The translations under genes and the position numbers were made by a program. This document shows positions 1 through 12,500 of a stretch of 64,000 nucleotides of DNA, in pieces. The notes beneath the pieces are model-generated. The model saw nothing but the letters and a program-made list of their open reading frames with translations, did no database searches and was not told the DNA's origin. Source of the DNA: Branchiostoma floridae (lineage: Eukaryota > Chordata > Leptocardii > Amphioxiformes > Branchiostomatidae); assembly GCF_000003815.2 (NCBI RefSeq), contig NC_049983.1:12783526-12847525 (forward strand), in the 5' to 3' direction. Positions within the stretch are counted from its first letter, which is position 1. Each line of letters starts with the position of its first letter.

Positions 1-1632
1 TGTGGCAGGAATGCTTCTCTTTCTGGTTTTCTGACATCCAAGAAGCCCAGTTCATTCTGAAGGGAAAGCTGATAGTTGGTGTGCTATTGGTAGGAAGGGT
101 TAGGTTGAGATGCTTGCTCAGTGAGCCAAGTCACTTGTACAAACAGTACTTAATTCTATGTGGTATTGGTAACTGCAAACAGTCTTTGAGAAACAATGTC
201 CAGTCAGTATGACTTCTGTCAGTTTCAAAAGAGATGCCTTGCAGATTCTGTATTTTTGTCTGATGGCCTTTTTGTGGCTTCTGTACAATTTTTAGTCCAT
301 TTTCTATGGAAAAGAAAGTCAGATAGAAGGCTTCTATTGCTGGAATGGCTTTTTCTCACTCTTGAATTAAACTGAAAGAGATTTTCCTGACAGGACAGTA
401 CAATACTGTGACTGCTGTGAACTGGCCATTCCATATCAATAAAGCTACCTCATAACTATGGCATACCATTAGGTACATGTATGTAATATACATAATAGAA
501 AATTATATATGACATTCCCAAATCGCAAACAACTAACACGAAACATGACAGGGAAACTCAAAAGAGTCTTTCTAACATGACATTTTAGCCAGATGTGGAA
601 AATATACATTAAAAACACCTCACTGCATTAGCTGACTGCAATGCTTAGACAGGCGCTGGGCCAACAGTCCAAACCCTAAAGAATCTTTGTATAAGTATGC
701 CTCTCTCACAGTTGGTGCTTTGCTTATATCTGAACATTGTATTTATAGAATCTAGAGTCTACTTACCACGTAGGTAGTCCATTTGTACAGAAGAAAATGA
801 ATGTGTACTTTGTAATGAGTTGGCGTGAGTTTTGTATCTATAGGAACGGGGAACTCTTAAACAGGGCCAGGAGTGACAAATGTCAGTTTTTGTATGATGT
901 TACCCTTCCCGTTGTATCTTAACCCCCATTGTTCATAAAGTGCCCTATTGTTAATATTTATAAGTACATTTATATAATGTTGTCAGCAAACTGATAGAGT
1001 TGGCACTTGTAGCATGTAGCCTAGTTCTTGTTTGTAAGTATCACAGAGGAATTATCATACAAGGGATGTGTTATTCCTCCCTTTAATAGCTGACAAAAAT
1101 GTACACGACTAAAGGCAAGTTTTATGATGATAATTATGAGGTCCTGTATATCTTCAGTGAATACGAAGTTCTGTAAGAAGCAGTTGTGACGTTGGGTTGT
1201 GGAAATGTCTTGTACAGTTCTGTGGCAGACAGTGGAGGGGAGATGGCGCTAGCATGTCATGTTTAGTGCAGAAAGGAAGACTTTGGTATGGTGAAAAATG
1301 GGCCTTTATCAGACAGAACTGCTCTTGTCACCTCTGGAAGAGGACAAATCTTACTTCCTGTAACAAGTACATAGTTCAATACGTTTTAATGAATGTATTA
1401 TTGGATATGGCTAACTTTCTGACCATTGTAAAAAGCTATGTTTATATTTGTCTTATTGACACATATTGTGAATTTAAGATAGGGCACTGCCAACTACAGC
1501 TGCCATTAGGAACAGTCTAAATCAGAGCAGTTGTGTTTTGTGAAGGCCTGTATTCAGAGAGGGCGGCCCATGGGGTCCACTGGGGAGATTTTGTCTTGCC
1601 AAATTGTGCATTTTATGATCAGAGGTTTTTAA

Positions 1633-1638
1633 AATAAA
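1633..1638 (+). terminator. Possible polyadenylation signal
   Basis: AATAAA followed within about 40 bases by a GT-rich stretch. It would fit the 3' end of a plus-strand transcript entering from the left edge, but no coding sequence is visible in the window to support such a gene. Confidence 0.2.
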
Positions 1639-2349
1639 TTATTGCCTTATATTTATGAATGTGATGACTTGACTGTGTCCAGTTTTTACTTTAAGTGTTC
1701 ACTTAATGAGATATAAGGAGGTGAAATGATTCAACAAAATAAAGTAGACAGAATACTCAGATTCCAGTAACATTTGATATCATGTAGATAACGTTATGTA
1801 TAAAATAGTATTTTCCAGTACACTGCCCCCTCTACCCTCAGCAGTAGACAAGCCAGGACTATACCTCTTTCCTCTTCTAGCCTTTTTGCACCATCTTTGC
1901 TTAGTGTAACATACCCCAAACCACCTCTAGTCAATCCAAGACATTGACCTCAGGCTACAGAAAGTAAATTGTATGGATGTCATGATCTGTATACTCCAAA
2001 TTTAATGCAAAAAAAGAACGGTGGATTTTTCCGTTTTATATATTTTTTTTATCTTTGCTTGTATTTTTTGGACAAAATCAATGCCTACAAAGATGCCATC
2101 CATAAAATTTACTTACTGTAACCCCTCATTTAGATACTGGTCCACTTCAGGTATTCTCCAAGCAGAGGTTGGATCGCGGAGATAGTAGTGATCAGTAGTG
2201 GTTGGGGAGCGAGCCCGTAAAAATCTCCGCGCCCCAGCCTCAGAGGGGAGCTAGCTTGTATGGTATCGTCATGTTGCTGTTGGTAATAGGTAAAAGTATT
2301 CCACAAACGTCAAAGCTGACAATTTCACTACGTGGTGATCTATATAATG

Positions 2350-2376
2350 ACTCATTCTTGTGGCACAAGAATGAGT
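2350..2376. repeat. Perfect 27-bp palindrome
   Basis: Two 13-base arms (ACTCATTCTTGTG and its reverse complement) flank a single central G with no mismatch. No gene context is visible. Confidence 0.8.
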
Positions 2377-2576
2377 TGTGCCCAGACGTTTATTCGACGA
2401 GCAGAATTTAACCTGGAAATCAGTCTCGCAAAAGAAAAATTGTCTAGCCTTATGAAATACGAAAATTTTCATTCCTTGGTACCTATTTACTCACTCAAGC
2501 CCTACACAAAATAAAGTGATCCGTTTCCGACTTGTCGACAAAAGCAGAAAATAGGAAATATACCGTAAAAAGTTGT

Positions 2577-3597
2577 AAACCCCTTACGAGTCTTTTGAGT
2601 TGCCCATTCCTGAAAGGCCGAAATCCGCGAGTGGTAGCGACATAACGACAGATTCATCACTTTCTATTAGGCTGTTTCAGAGCGTGTCAAATTAGGCTCT
2701 CTAGGTCTTGGGCATTATGATTTTTTACTTGATCGATGTGGAAGTATTGATATTTTTGCAGACTGACAGTAAATTCCACAGGTTTCCTGCTGTACGTTTG
2801 TTATGCTGGAAACATACCACCAAAGAGAAAGGTCGTACTTTGGTTGTGTTTTATTATTCTTGTACACTCATGCTCTTGCCATTTGTAGCTCTTGAAATTA
2901 CTCAGACATCACGGACATCAAGATGATAAACCAGGTCGATACCTTGTGCCAATGCCGCAGTGACGTTAAGTGGTTATTATGACACACTAAAACAGTTCGT
3001 ATCGCGGATTACAACAAACGTTCAGAAGGAAATATTGCCTTGAGCCGGAAAACAGACATGAAGTACATGCAACGTTATATGAAACATGGAATAAAAAAAG
3101 CAATAAATCCGTTATCGATGTTCCTTCAGCAGTAGGTAGGTTGTATTGCAGATGATGGTGCAACAAACTACTAAGTTAGACTCTTAAGCTTCTTGTTGGC
3201 ATTCAGCCCAGATCCGGTCAAAATGGCTAACCCGCCCGGTGTTCTAGGTTTATCGTGACATCCGCACACCTTATTGCATTTTAAAAGGAATATCAGATCT
3301 ATTCATAAACAGACAGACAGAACACCTTTGGATGTGTCTTATTGTTTCATAAAGTACGAAATTTGAATGTTAATAAAAGAAAACAATTAGCAGGAAATGC
3401 ACATTCGACCACTTCTATTTGTAAATCGGAAAGGTAACGTGTCATTTATGCCCTAATATCCCAATATCAGAAATGTCTTAGATTTAGTTTCTTAACTTTG
3501 GATGAGCACATTTTCCTACACAAAGTCAAATAAGCCACAAAAGCTCAAACCCTGCGAGTCTTTCGCAATTTCCTCATTCCCGAAAAGACGGAAATCA
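2577..3597 (+). repeat. Pair of diverged direct repeat copies
   Basis: The stretch at about 2577-2627 and the stretch at about 3548-3597 align along their length. Both run AACCC, then CGAGTCTTT, then CATTCC, then GAAA, then GAAATC, with scattered substitutions and small indels. They lie about 970 bp apart in the same orientation. They may be two old copies of one mobile element or the ends of one. The alignment was made by eye. Confidence 0.4.
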
Positions 3598-6500
3598 CTA
3601 CTAGACAATTTCGTTATGGCCACTTTTCTGAGGCGGCCGGGAGCGGTACTGCAAGTAAGGCTATGATAGAGTATATAGCCCCGACTTGCCAGTAGAGTGT
3701 GCAAATATACAGGAAATCTGACTTACAGCCTGTACAAACTTATCTAAATAGGTCCAGACAACCTTCGCATACATGGCCTTAAAGACACTAGCTGATACAT
3801 TACATTTGCAGGTGCCGCGCGAGTAAGGACTACCACCTCCGCCGATCAAGCGCCACCTACATCCATGTATACATATTTTGTACGTAACGCGTAGTTCAAT
3901 TAAGGGCATATTTAAACATTTTTTGCAAACGTTTTCACTTAACAACTTTGGCCTTTTACTCAACTTCATTTGCTTGTATTGGGAAAACGTGCTGTCGTCA
4001 TTGTCGATAGTCGATCTTGACACCAGACGACAAATATGGTCATATTGATAGAGCTTTAGAGGTGAGTTTGATTATTGCTTTTTAGATCAAGGAGGTTTAA
4101 CTTTTAAGAAATCTGCTTGCTTTAGATTTTAATAAAGTAGTCGTTCTTTTCTCATTTTTGTTTGTGTACGCGTCAATTTTGAGAGTGTCCATAGTATCAC
4201 GGTATCTGAAGTTTCGAGTCTGAAATACCACGATGTCAGACACGTGTCTTCCGTTTGCAGCTGTTTACATCATCTCGAAGTACGGCCTTCTGTTTTAGCA
4301 TTTGCGGAAACTAATGGAAAAAGAAATATCTGTATAGGTATCTGGAAATATCGATATATGTACATAGATCAGATAAATAGGAACTCCCGCGAGAGCTTCA
4401 CTTGGCGCCTTCTAAAACTGGAAGTGAAACTTGAATGCGCCCTGAGCACGTAGCGGTTTGCGATCGCGGAAACTGGGAAGGCTCGTATTGGGTTTACGAG
4501 TTTTTCTTATCGAATATTTCTGCTTTAAAATTTGTACGTCGACAACCACTCGTTTTATTTTCTGTAGGTTTTGAGTGAAATAATTAATACACAGGAGCTG
4601 ACATTTACCTATTTGATGAGGCCAGATAAATGTTATTTTGCGGAGGTACTGGTCCCACAGGTGGAGCATCTTTGATTGACAGGATCTATGTCTGACATCA
4701 TATATGCGTTTCCTCATTACTGTTACTATCTCATGGACTCACCCTTGAAGTGATCTCCTCAAGTCTGCTAGATACGCATACCTTATTTCGACTGGCACTG
4801 TCTATTCCTACAATGATGTGCTATGTTTGTGTTCCTTGTTGATTAATGTCAAACCATAGAATGTAGCAGCACACATAAACTTACTTATTGATAGATAAAA
4901 CTGTTCAATGCAAGGCAGTGACATGTCTTATGTTTGCCTTGTTTGTGACTTTACACCGGTTCGTGCATGAGGGTTAACGTTTATCAGCTAAGTTACAGAG
5001 GTGAGGTACATGGACCAAAGTCTGCCTCTACCAGTTAAGTGATGTGTGTTTGCTTGGCAAGCACCCCTAACAACTAATTCACACAAAAAACACACAGATG
5101 TCCATAAAGTATTTTCTTCATCCATTATTTATTGATATTTGTCTTCAGAATGAGCCAGACGATATAATATGCAGTGGCATTTTGGCTCCATTTACCTCAG
5201 CAGCAGCCTACAAGAACTGCTGCTCCCCAAAGAGCCATAACAACCCAAGTGCAACCCTTCACAGAATTGCACTCTAAATTGAAATTGCACTCTGTGGTAT
5301 CATCACGTAATAGCTTACCAATATCTTCTATAATATGCAACAATAATTTCATTCAAACTTCCACATAAACAATATAAGCCCATCCAAGTTGGGGAAATAC
5401 AATTCAATTAATCCAAGGCACAGAGGTACTAAGCAGATTCCGTCTGAATTCCGAAATGCCAGTAGACCATTCTGTTGCATTCCGCTCGCAATTACTGTCT
5501 CGCCCCAATAAAGGGTGGATTAATTTATGGCCTGCCTAAATCAAATTTTGCTCCATCTCCAAACAGAACAAAGTTCATTTGCTGTCAGCCATAATTGTTT
5601 TGAAGGGCACAAAGCCCATCTACATGTTGATTGCCCTTGGTGTGATGATGGTGGTTTATTGTGGCAAGATTGACAAGGCAATCACATTATGCTGCAGGTC
5701 ATATACATACTACACAGTACAGAACAAGATGTTCACTACTGTACAAAAGTTACGTTCCTATGATAGAAGTTCCCATACAGTGTGTGAAGCCAACAACTTC
5801 TGACACAGCAGGGTTAAAAGTTTTCCCAGCAACAAATATACATCAAGCCTCCATAGAACCCATTTTTACGATATTTGTTCGTGAAAAGATAATGACATCC
5901 GAGACAGTCATTAAAGCGTAATGCTAAGCTGCCTCTAGCACGATTCATCGTAGCCAATCAGCCGAGCCCGACAATTCGCAGGGGTAAACTCCGGCAACAA
6001 TCGCGAGGTACCTCGTAAAGCTATCTCGTAAATGTTGAGCTATGAAAAGGTACAGTACCCACAGCGTGTGAGGATGATGTAAGTGGAATTACTCATACAT
6101 ATAAAGCAGGCATGCAAGCCCTGAGTTAGGAAACACATCTGTCTGCCACCCTGTAGGCTCAGGAAAACTTCACACTGTGATTAAACAGTCAATGTTCATT
6201 ACTAGAGACAAACATCAACATACAAGCAAGTGTGGGGAAAGCAGCATGTCCTTTCAGGCTTTTTTTGGTTGGAATCCACTATCTACAGTTGGTATTCTCC
6301 AGATACTAGTATTAGATGCACAGAAGACCAGGGTAGCAGCAAGTGTCCACAAGGAAATAGGAGTAATGTTTTTCTGCATGTTACATGACACAATGGCAGA
6401 TAATGCATCTGTCTACTCACATGTACTGCATTACAGGGAACTGTCTTTTGATATCAAATATGAGCCCAGAGAAAGGAACATGGAATGAGCACCCAGTTCA

Positions 6501-6990
6501 AAATGTCCCAAGTCTAAAATTGTGTGTTATACTGTACTAGCTAGTAGAAAATGTTTTAGTACTGTGTTCATCAGCACAATGCCTATAATCATGCTTTCGT
6601 GACCTCCTCTTGTTGCATTAAAATTACATGGTTTTATCACCTTTTACGACTCTCTAATGGTCCGATTGATGGTTACATTACTTCTGGTGCTGTAGTTACA
6701 ATCTGGGCAGCTGTTGAGTTTTCTTTGTCTAGTGTCCTGAAACATTGACAGTTCTTAACTGGATAATGTACCCAGGGAATGTTGGACAACACTGCTCTAT
6801 TTCACACATGTAGATAGCTGTTTAGTACCTCTAAGGCTAGTCCCTTTCTCTGAGCAGTATAGGAGGGTTGCCAGGTTTACATTCCTACTGTGAAAAGCCA
6901 AAGACGTTTCCATGTACAGTAACGGAGTAAGCATCTCAAGCAGCTGCTGCAATTTTTTAGGACTCCCCAGTGGAATACCATGGGGTAAGA

Positions 6991-7002
6991 GGTGACGTCA
7001 CC
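6991..7002. promoter_or_regulatory. Palindromic CRE (CREB/ATF) site
   Basis: GGTGACGTCACC is a perfect 12-bp palindrome containing the full cAMP response element TGACGTCA. No promoter or gene start is recognisable beside it, so function is unproven. Confidence 0.3.
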
Positions 7003-8464
7003 TTGCATCACCCCAAGCAGTGGTGATGGGTTGATGGAACAACGGTCAATATACATCTAGCTACTTAAGTTTTAGATTCAACAAATTTGGCAGTTTTTCA
7101 TTGTCTTCCAATCTGCTCAAACATTTGCTGCTGTGAAATTTTCCACCCTTACAATTACTTCCCCCCTGCCATGGTAATGCTCATGCATGGCCTCTTTTAC
7201 AACGTTGGGCCAACATGGCTCATAAATACATTAACATCAGCTAGTAGATACTGCCTGAGCTGTAAAGGACAATTTCAGAATCAGAAGGAGGTTTTCTCAT
7301 TCAAAAATATGCCTTTACCTTCCTGAATGTGATGACTCAAACTAGAAAAATGATGAGAAGTTCTGAATATAGATTTGGGATTAGGCGCAGAGTTTTGTCT
7401 GCATTTTGTCTAGACTGTGCTGAATGTTGTTTAAAACATCAATCCTGCACCTGTCAGTGCAATACCATTGGAGACCCACAGGAGGCGCTTTAGGAAGGTA
7501 TTGAATGTGTCCCCCGACACTTTGCTTTGGAAGACCACTTATGAACAATGCCTACCAGCAAGGAAAATGTTACAAAGCTCCCAGCAAATCTTACTAACAG
7601 CAAACTGTGGAAAAACATCTGAGGAATCTCGAGGAAGACAGTTGCAACAATCAACAGTTACAAAATATGACCACAATGCAATGAGAAGTGAAATCCATAA
7701 AGCTATTTGTGCATCTTTGAGATCTTCTGTTCTTTTCTACTCAAATGTGAGAAGTCAAAAGCCTGGCATGCAAGTATTTACCCTTCCGACAAACCACCCC
7801 CTCAGGGTTCCTACTGACAGGTGCAGGAAGCCTACACAGGACGTACTACCAGCCTGTAATGAAGTTATACATCACACCTCATTAGCAAAGGCAGCCAGCA
7901 GTGGCATTACTCAATGATTGGATTATGGAGCACTTGGCAATGGCCCAAGTCTGTCTGGAAGAAGCAACATCTATCTACAGTACAGTACATAGCAATAATC
8001 TCTCTCATTTTATATCGAGAAGTAATTGTAGGGAATAGCTTTGGTATGTTATTACAATAGCCTGTCATGAATTGGCAGATGCAAATTTAGACACTGATTT
8101 TTCTGTATAGTATGAATGGGCTTGATAATGCATAAATGTCTAACTTTCACTGAAAAAATAAGAGAATAGAAAAAGTTACCCAATTTCTGAGCTCTACAAA
8201 TCACTGGTACACAGTCCTGAGGACAACTGGAGGTCATATCCAGGGATTGAGGCCATGAACAGGTGTTGGGTACATGGATCATTTAACATAATAGGAAAAA
8301 AAACAGCCTGTAAAAATAATGAAGAAAAAAATATCTGTGACCAATGTATTCCATCATGGTTTTTGCTTTTCTAGAAAAATAGAAATGAGAAAACCAAATG
8401 AGGACCTTAGTTATATACACGTACTGAAAATATGGCGTGTGCAAAATAACAAAATCTCAGACTT

Positions 8465-9169
8465 ATAGAGTCCATTCCAAGACACCATGCGGATGTTTGT
8501 TGCCATTGTTTAGAATTGATTTTAAAGTTTTGTAATTATATGTCTAGGACATTTGATACTTCAGAAATATTTTTAACACTGTTTCAACGTTTACAAACTA
8601 TTTTCCGTGGTCCCTGTAAAACTTNNNNNNNNNNNNNNNNNNNNNNNNNNNNNNNNNNNNNNNNNNNNNNNNNNNNNNNNNNNNNNNNNNNNNNNNNNNN
8701 NNNNNNNNNNNNNNNNNNNNNNNNNNNNNNNNNNNNNNNNNNNNNNNNNNNNNNNNNNNNNNNNNNNNNNNNNNNNNNNNNNNNNNNNNNNNNNNNNNNN
8801 NNNNNNNNNNNNNNNNNNNNNNNNNNNNNNNNNNNNNNNNNNNNNNNNNNNNNNNNNNNNNNNNNNNNNNNNNNGGGGCAATAAACTATTTTACCATTTG
8901 GCCAGGTTTACCATTTTTTGTAAATATTTGTAAATGTGAAATAATCACAGAGAGGTTTCACAATTTTTCTAAATAAAGACATTTTTGTACAGTTACTTTC
9001 AAAATGTTTCTAAAATATTCAAAGAAATTCAAATAAATGAGTATTTTCTTAGTCAATTTTTTGAAAATAATTTAATCATTGTGGCTCAGATATTCTTTTA
9101 TTCAAAATAATTCAGACTAATTATAAATATCGCCTAAAAGCCCTCATGGTGTCTTGGAATGGACTCTAT
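8465..9169. mobile_element. Inverted-repeat element, probable MITE, spanning an assembly gap
   Basis: The sequence starting at 8465 (ATAGAGTCCATTCCAAGACA and on to ACCATG) recurs as its reverse complement ending at 9169. This gives terminal inverted repeats of about 26-28 bp around an AT-rich interior of about 700 bp, which contains the 250-N gap. No coding sequence is visible, so a non-autonomous DNA transposon is the best explanation. No convincing target-site duplication was found, so the superfamily is left open. Confidence 0.6.
8625..8874. other. Assembly gap (250 N)
   Basis: Run of unknown bases inside the inverted-repeat element; reading frames through it are meaningless. Confidence 1.
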
Positions 9170-9591
9170 GATACAAAAAACATTTTGTAGAAAATGCTGA
9201 ACACAAAATTGACATATTTACTGGTTATATATTAATAATGTCCTGTGACCATATCTACCAATGGAAGAAGGCTGCCCTGAGAAAAGAGGGTTTGGCAACT
9301 ATACTGTAATTTGTGCTCTGCGTTAATTGTTGCCTCATCAACTGTCACGTCCTGTCATGTGTAAATAGGAACACTTATTTACCCTCAAATCAGATTTGAA
9401 GCATTTTGGTTGTAGTTGACAAGGACAAGCATTATTTTCCAAACAAAAAATTCAGATAAATGACTATGTGGCAGTACAAAATGGCAGTTGTGCACTATTG
9501 AGTATAGATATTCTCTAAGTCATCAGCGGCAAGCAGCAGACATGGTCCATGAAGCCACTACACCAGCCCTGCTGGATGGTTCCTGTAGTTC

Positions 9592-12500
9592 CTAGCTGTT
9601 GGCCTTTCCCTGGACAGGTGTGGTGACGCGGTTCATGCTGGGTGGACGGATTCCTCGGATCAGTACTGGACTCATCTTGGAGTCATCTAAAGAAATATCA
9701 AGAACAAAGAAAGTTATAATCTGATGGTGCTGACAGGCTCATCGGTTACCATGTTGGTTTCCTTGTCAGTTCAAGTTCATGATTGAATTCCCTTACAAAT
9801 ATCATCGTGCAGAATGCACTGTTTTAATCTACACCATCTGGAATACAAACAGTGACTCAGTTTACAAAATATAAGTGTTCCTCTGTGCTTCATTTTGCAC
9901 GTCTAAACACTAAAGACTGTATGAGATAGACTGCTGCCTGCAGAGTCAGAGCAACATGGACAGAATGACTTGAGACATGACAGTGCACTAGACTTTGGCT
10001 AGATATATACATAACAAGATGTGTGCCAGGCTACTATACATTATAGTTACAACGTACATGCTGTATGTTCATGTTCAACACTACACAACTACAATGTGCA
10101 AACTTGATGTTCAACACTACAAAACTACACTGTGCAAGCCTAATGTTCAACACTACACTACCACACTGTACAAGTTTGATGTTCAACACTACAGCACCTG
10201 TACCCACCTGACTGTTTGGTATCTGACACCTGCTGATGTTGATGAGGACGGTTGTTGTTCATCCTCTCCTGCTGTCTGCGGCTGGGTATGGACGGGGAGG
10301 TGCGGTCAGGTAGACACTTCATCTGTGCTGGGTAGTAACCCGCACCTAGAGTCTGTTTCATCATACTGCGGGCCTCGCGCTTCTTCCTGGGGTGGGGACT
10401 CTTACTGCGGCTTCTCGGCCGACTGGACTGGGCTAGTCTGTATGTCTCAGAGCCTGCTGGGAGGGCTTCTTGGCTTCGGCTCTGTGGAAACAACAGTTAA
10501 CATCAATACAATTGAATAAAGTCATCATTTCTAAACACTCCTTCAAAGTGTTCAGAGAAAGATACACTAGAGTAAGCAACAGCTCTACCGGTATGACAGT
10601 TCTGAAAAAGCAGAGTAGCCCAAGCAACAGTTTTGGAAGCTTGGAACAGATAGTAGGTACACGTGAATTCCGTTGCGATAAAAGGAATGTAATTCCACAC
10701 ATGTTACATTTTGTTGAGCTTAGGTTTTCAAATCATTCACATTTAATTGCTTTATGCATGGCGCAGTGCAGTCACTACACCACCCTAACATGTGGCACAC
10801 CACAGGCACACAAGTCCAACCTTCCTGCTATGCTGTGAAAGCAACTAGAAAGGTCTGTCAATATAGAAGAGAACTGAAGATGAGACAGAGGGTGCAGCAC
10901 ACTGTGGGAGGTGGATGTGATTGGTAGTTAGTGTTCTCTGAAAGAGGAGCACTGCAAACCATTTCGTAAGGCCAGACTGACTCATCTCTAATTTCAAGCA
11001 CATATTGTGACTCAAATATCGCAGTGATTCAAAGTTTCAATCTCCGACTTGGATCGTTCAAAATTAAATTGCAAGAATTATAATGGTGGAGCCATTTTTT
11101 GAAGCCCATCACTGATCTGGCTTGTTTTTAGTGATGACACTTTGCAGACCTGCTTTGTATCTAACATTAAGAAAATTGATTTTTTCTTAAACTTTGATAA
11201 ATTTGTTTTTTACACTGAAATGAAGAGATCAGTTTGGCCTTGCTAACACAGCAGATTACCAGTATCAAGGAAACATGACTGGTTCCTCTCCCTGTGTTTG
11301 AATGAGTGGTTGGTCTCCCTGTGTTTGAATGATTGCTGGTGTTTGTGGTGTCCACCTCAGGGAGCTGTCTGGAGGTAAAGTTCTGATTCAGTCTGTACTG
11401 ATGGTACCATGATGTATCTTCATCAGAGTCCTTTGGCAATAAAACAAAACAAAACAACATATGCATTTACACAAAACAGCTCATTTCCATAGTATTTGTT
11501 TTCAAAGGAAGATGATGAATGGTTAATTTCAGTTAGAGATAACTATAATATTTCTATCTACTGAAATTTGTAGATGGGACCAGGTACTTGAAATCTGCTT
11601 AAGTAATTTTTTTTCACTAAATGGTCACTTTGTAACAAGACCTGAAGGTCATTTCAAGGTGTGACCTGAAGGCCACTCCAAGGTTTCGGGTAACAGCATA
11701 ACTGTACAAGACAAAAAAAACTTTTCAATACCATGAAGTGTTTCTTTCTTGGACATAACAATGTAATGGTTGCATTGAATTCAGAGACCTGAAATATATC
11801 TTTCAGAAGATCTCACCAAATTGTTATTTTTCTTCTCTGCCAAGTTGCTGGTCGGTGCTGGCCTGCTGATGTTGTTGCCCAGTCTGACTGCATCTTGGTC
11901 CAGGTTGAAGGAGTAGGTTCTGTTGGGGGTGTACCAGGCCAGGGGTCTGCTGCCGCCTCGCTGGTTCCCTCTAGCAGATCGGACGGCAACTGCATGTCTC
12001 AATCTCGTGTAGGTATAATCCTCTCTGTTGGAATGACACAGACAAAATCACTGAAAAGAACACCTCTAAGTCTAAAAATACAGTTGTCAAATACTTATGC
12101 TATTATGACGGCAATTCATTCTTTGTATGAATATCCCCAAATATTGGTTATCATTCTTTCCTCTGTACAAAAACCCATTATTCCTCTGCATGAAACTTGG
12201 TTGTTGCAATACTTCTCTCTGTCACTATGGGGCTCTTTGTTCAGCATTGGGCATGGTATAGCAGTGCCCCCTATTGGCCATTCTAGACACTGCGGGCAGC
12301 GCATCTTGCAATGCATTCCTGGCGTCTGTTCATGTCTGCAAGTACAGGGAGAATATGATGCAGTATTTCCAACCCACCTGTACTGTTCCACATACTGCTG
12401 TGACTGCTGGTGATACCTGAAGTCATAGGGGATGGGGGAGGTCGTGTCCAGCACCAAAGCCTCCCTGGATGGAGGTCTTCTCTCACTGTACATGGTGCAC

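Larger units (their letters stand above)
1..8464. other. Gene-poor flank, no supported gene
   Basis: I see no open reading frame here with recognisable protein character or matching splice sites. The longest, at 7468-7917 (149 codons, plus), has no domain I recognise. The first 1.6 kb is AT-rich, lacks ORFs and ends with AATAAA at 1633, so it could be the long 3' UTR of a plus-strand gene lying to the left. Small structures inside are listed separately (palindrome at 2350, diverged direct repeat at 2577/3548, CRE palindrome at 6991). Confidence 0.5.

Noticed and set aside
7468-7917. 149-codon plus-strand reading frame as a gene
   Set aside because: No recognisable domain, no matching splice sites or neighbouring exons, and ordinary non-coding base composition; length alone is weak support in a 64-kb animal window.
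8516-8933. Reading frames through the first gap
   Set aside because: Most of their length is N and they fall inside an inverted-repeat element.
10071-10194. CRISPR-like array
   Set aside because: The copies are contiguous without unique spacers and sit in an animal intron; it is a plain minisatellite.
9995-10519. 174-codon plus-strand frame with 12-residue repeats
   Set aside because: It is produced by the 36-bp tandem repeat and then runs antisense over a well-supported coding exon of the minus-strand gene.
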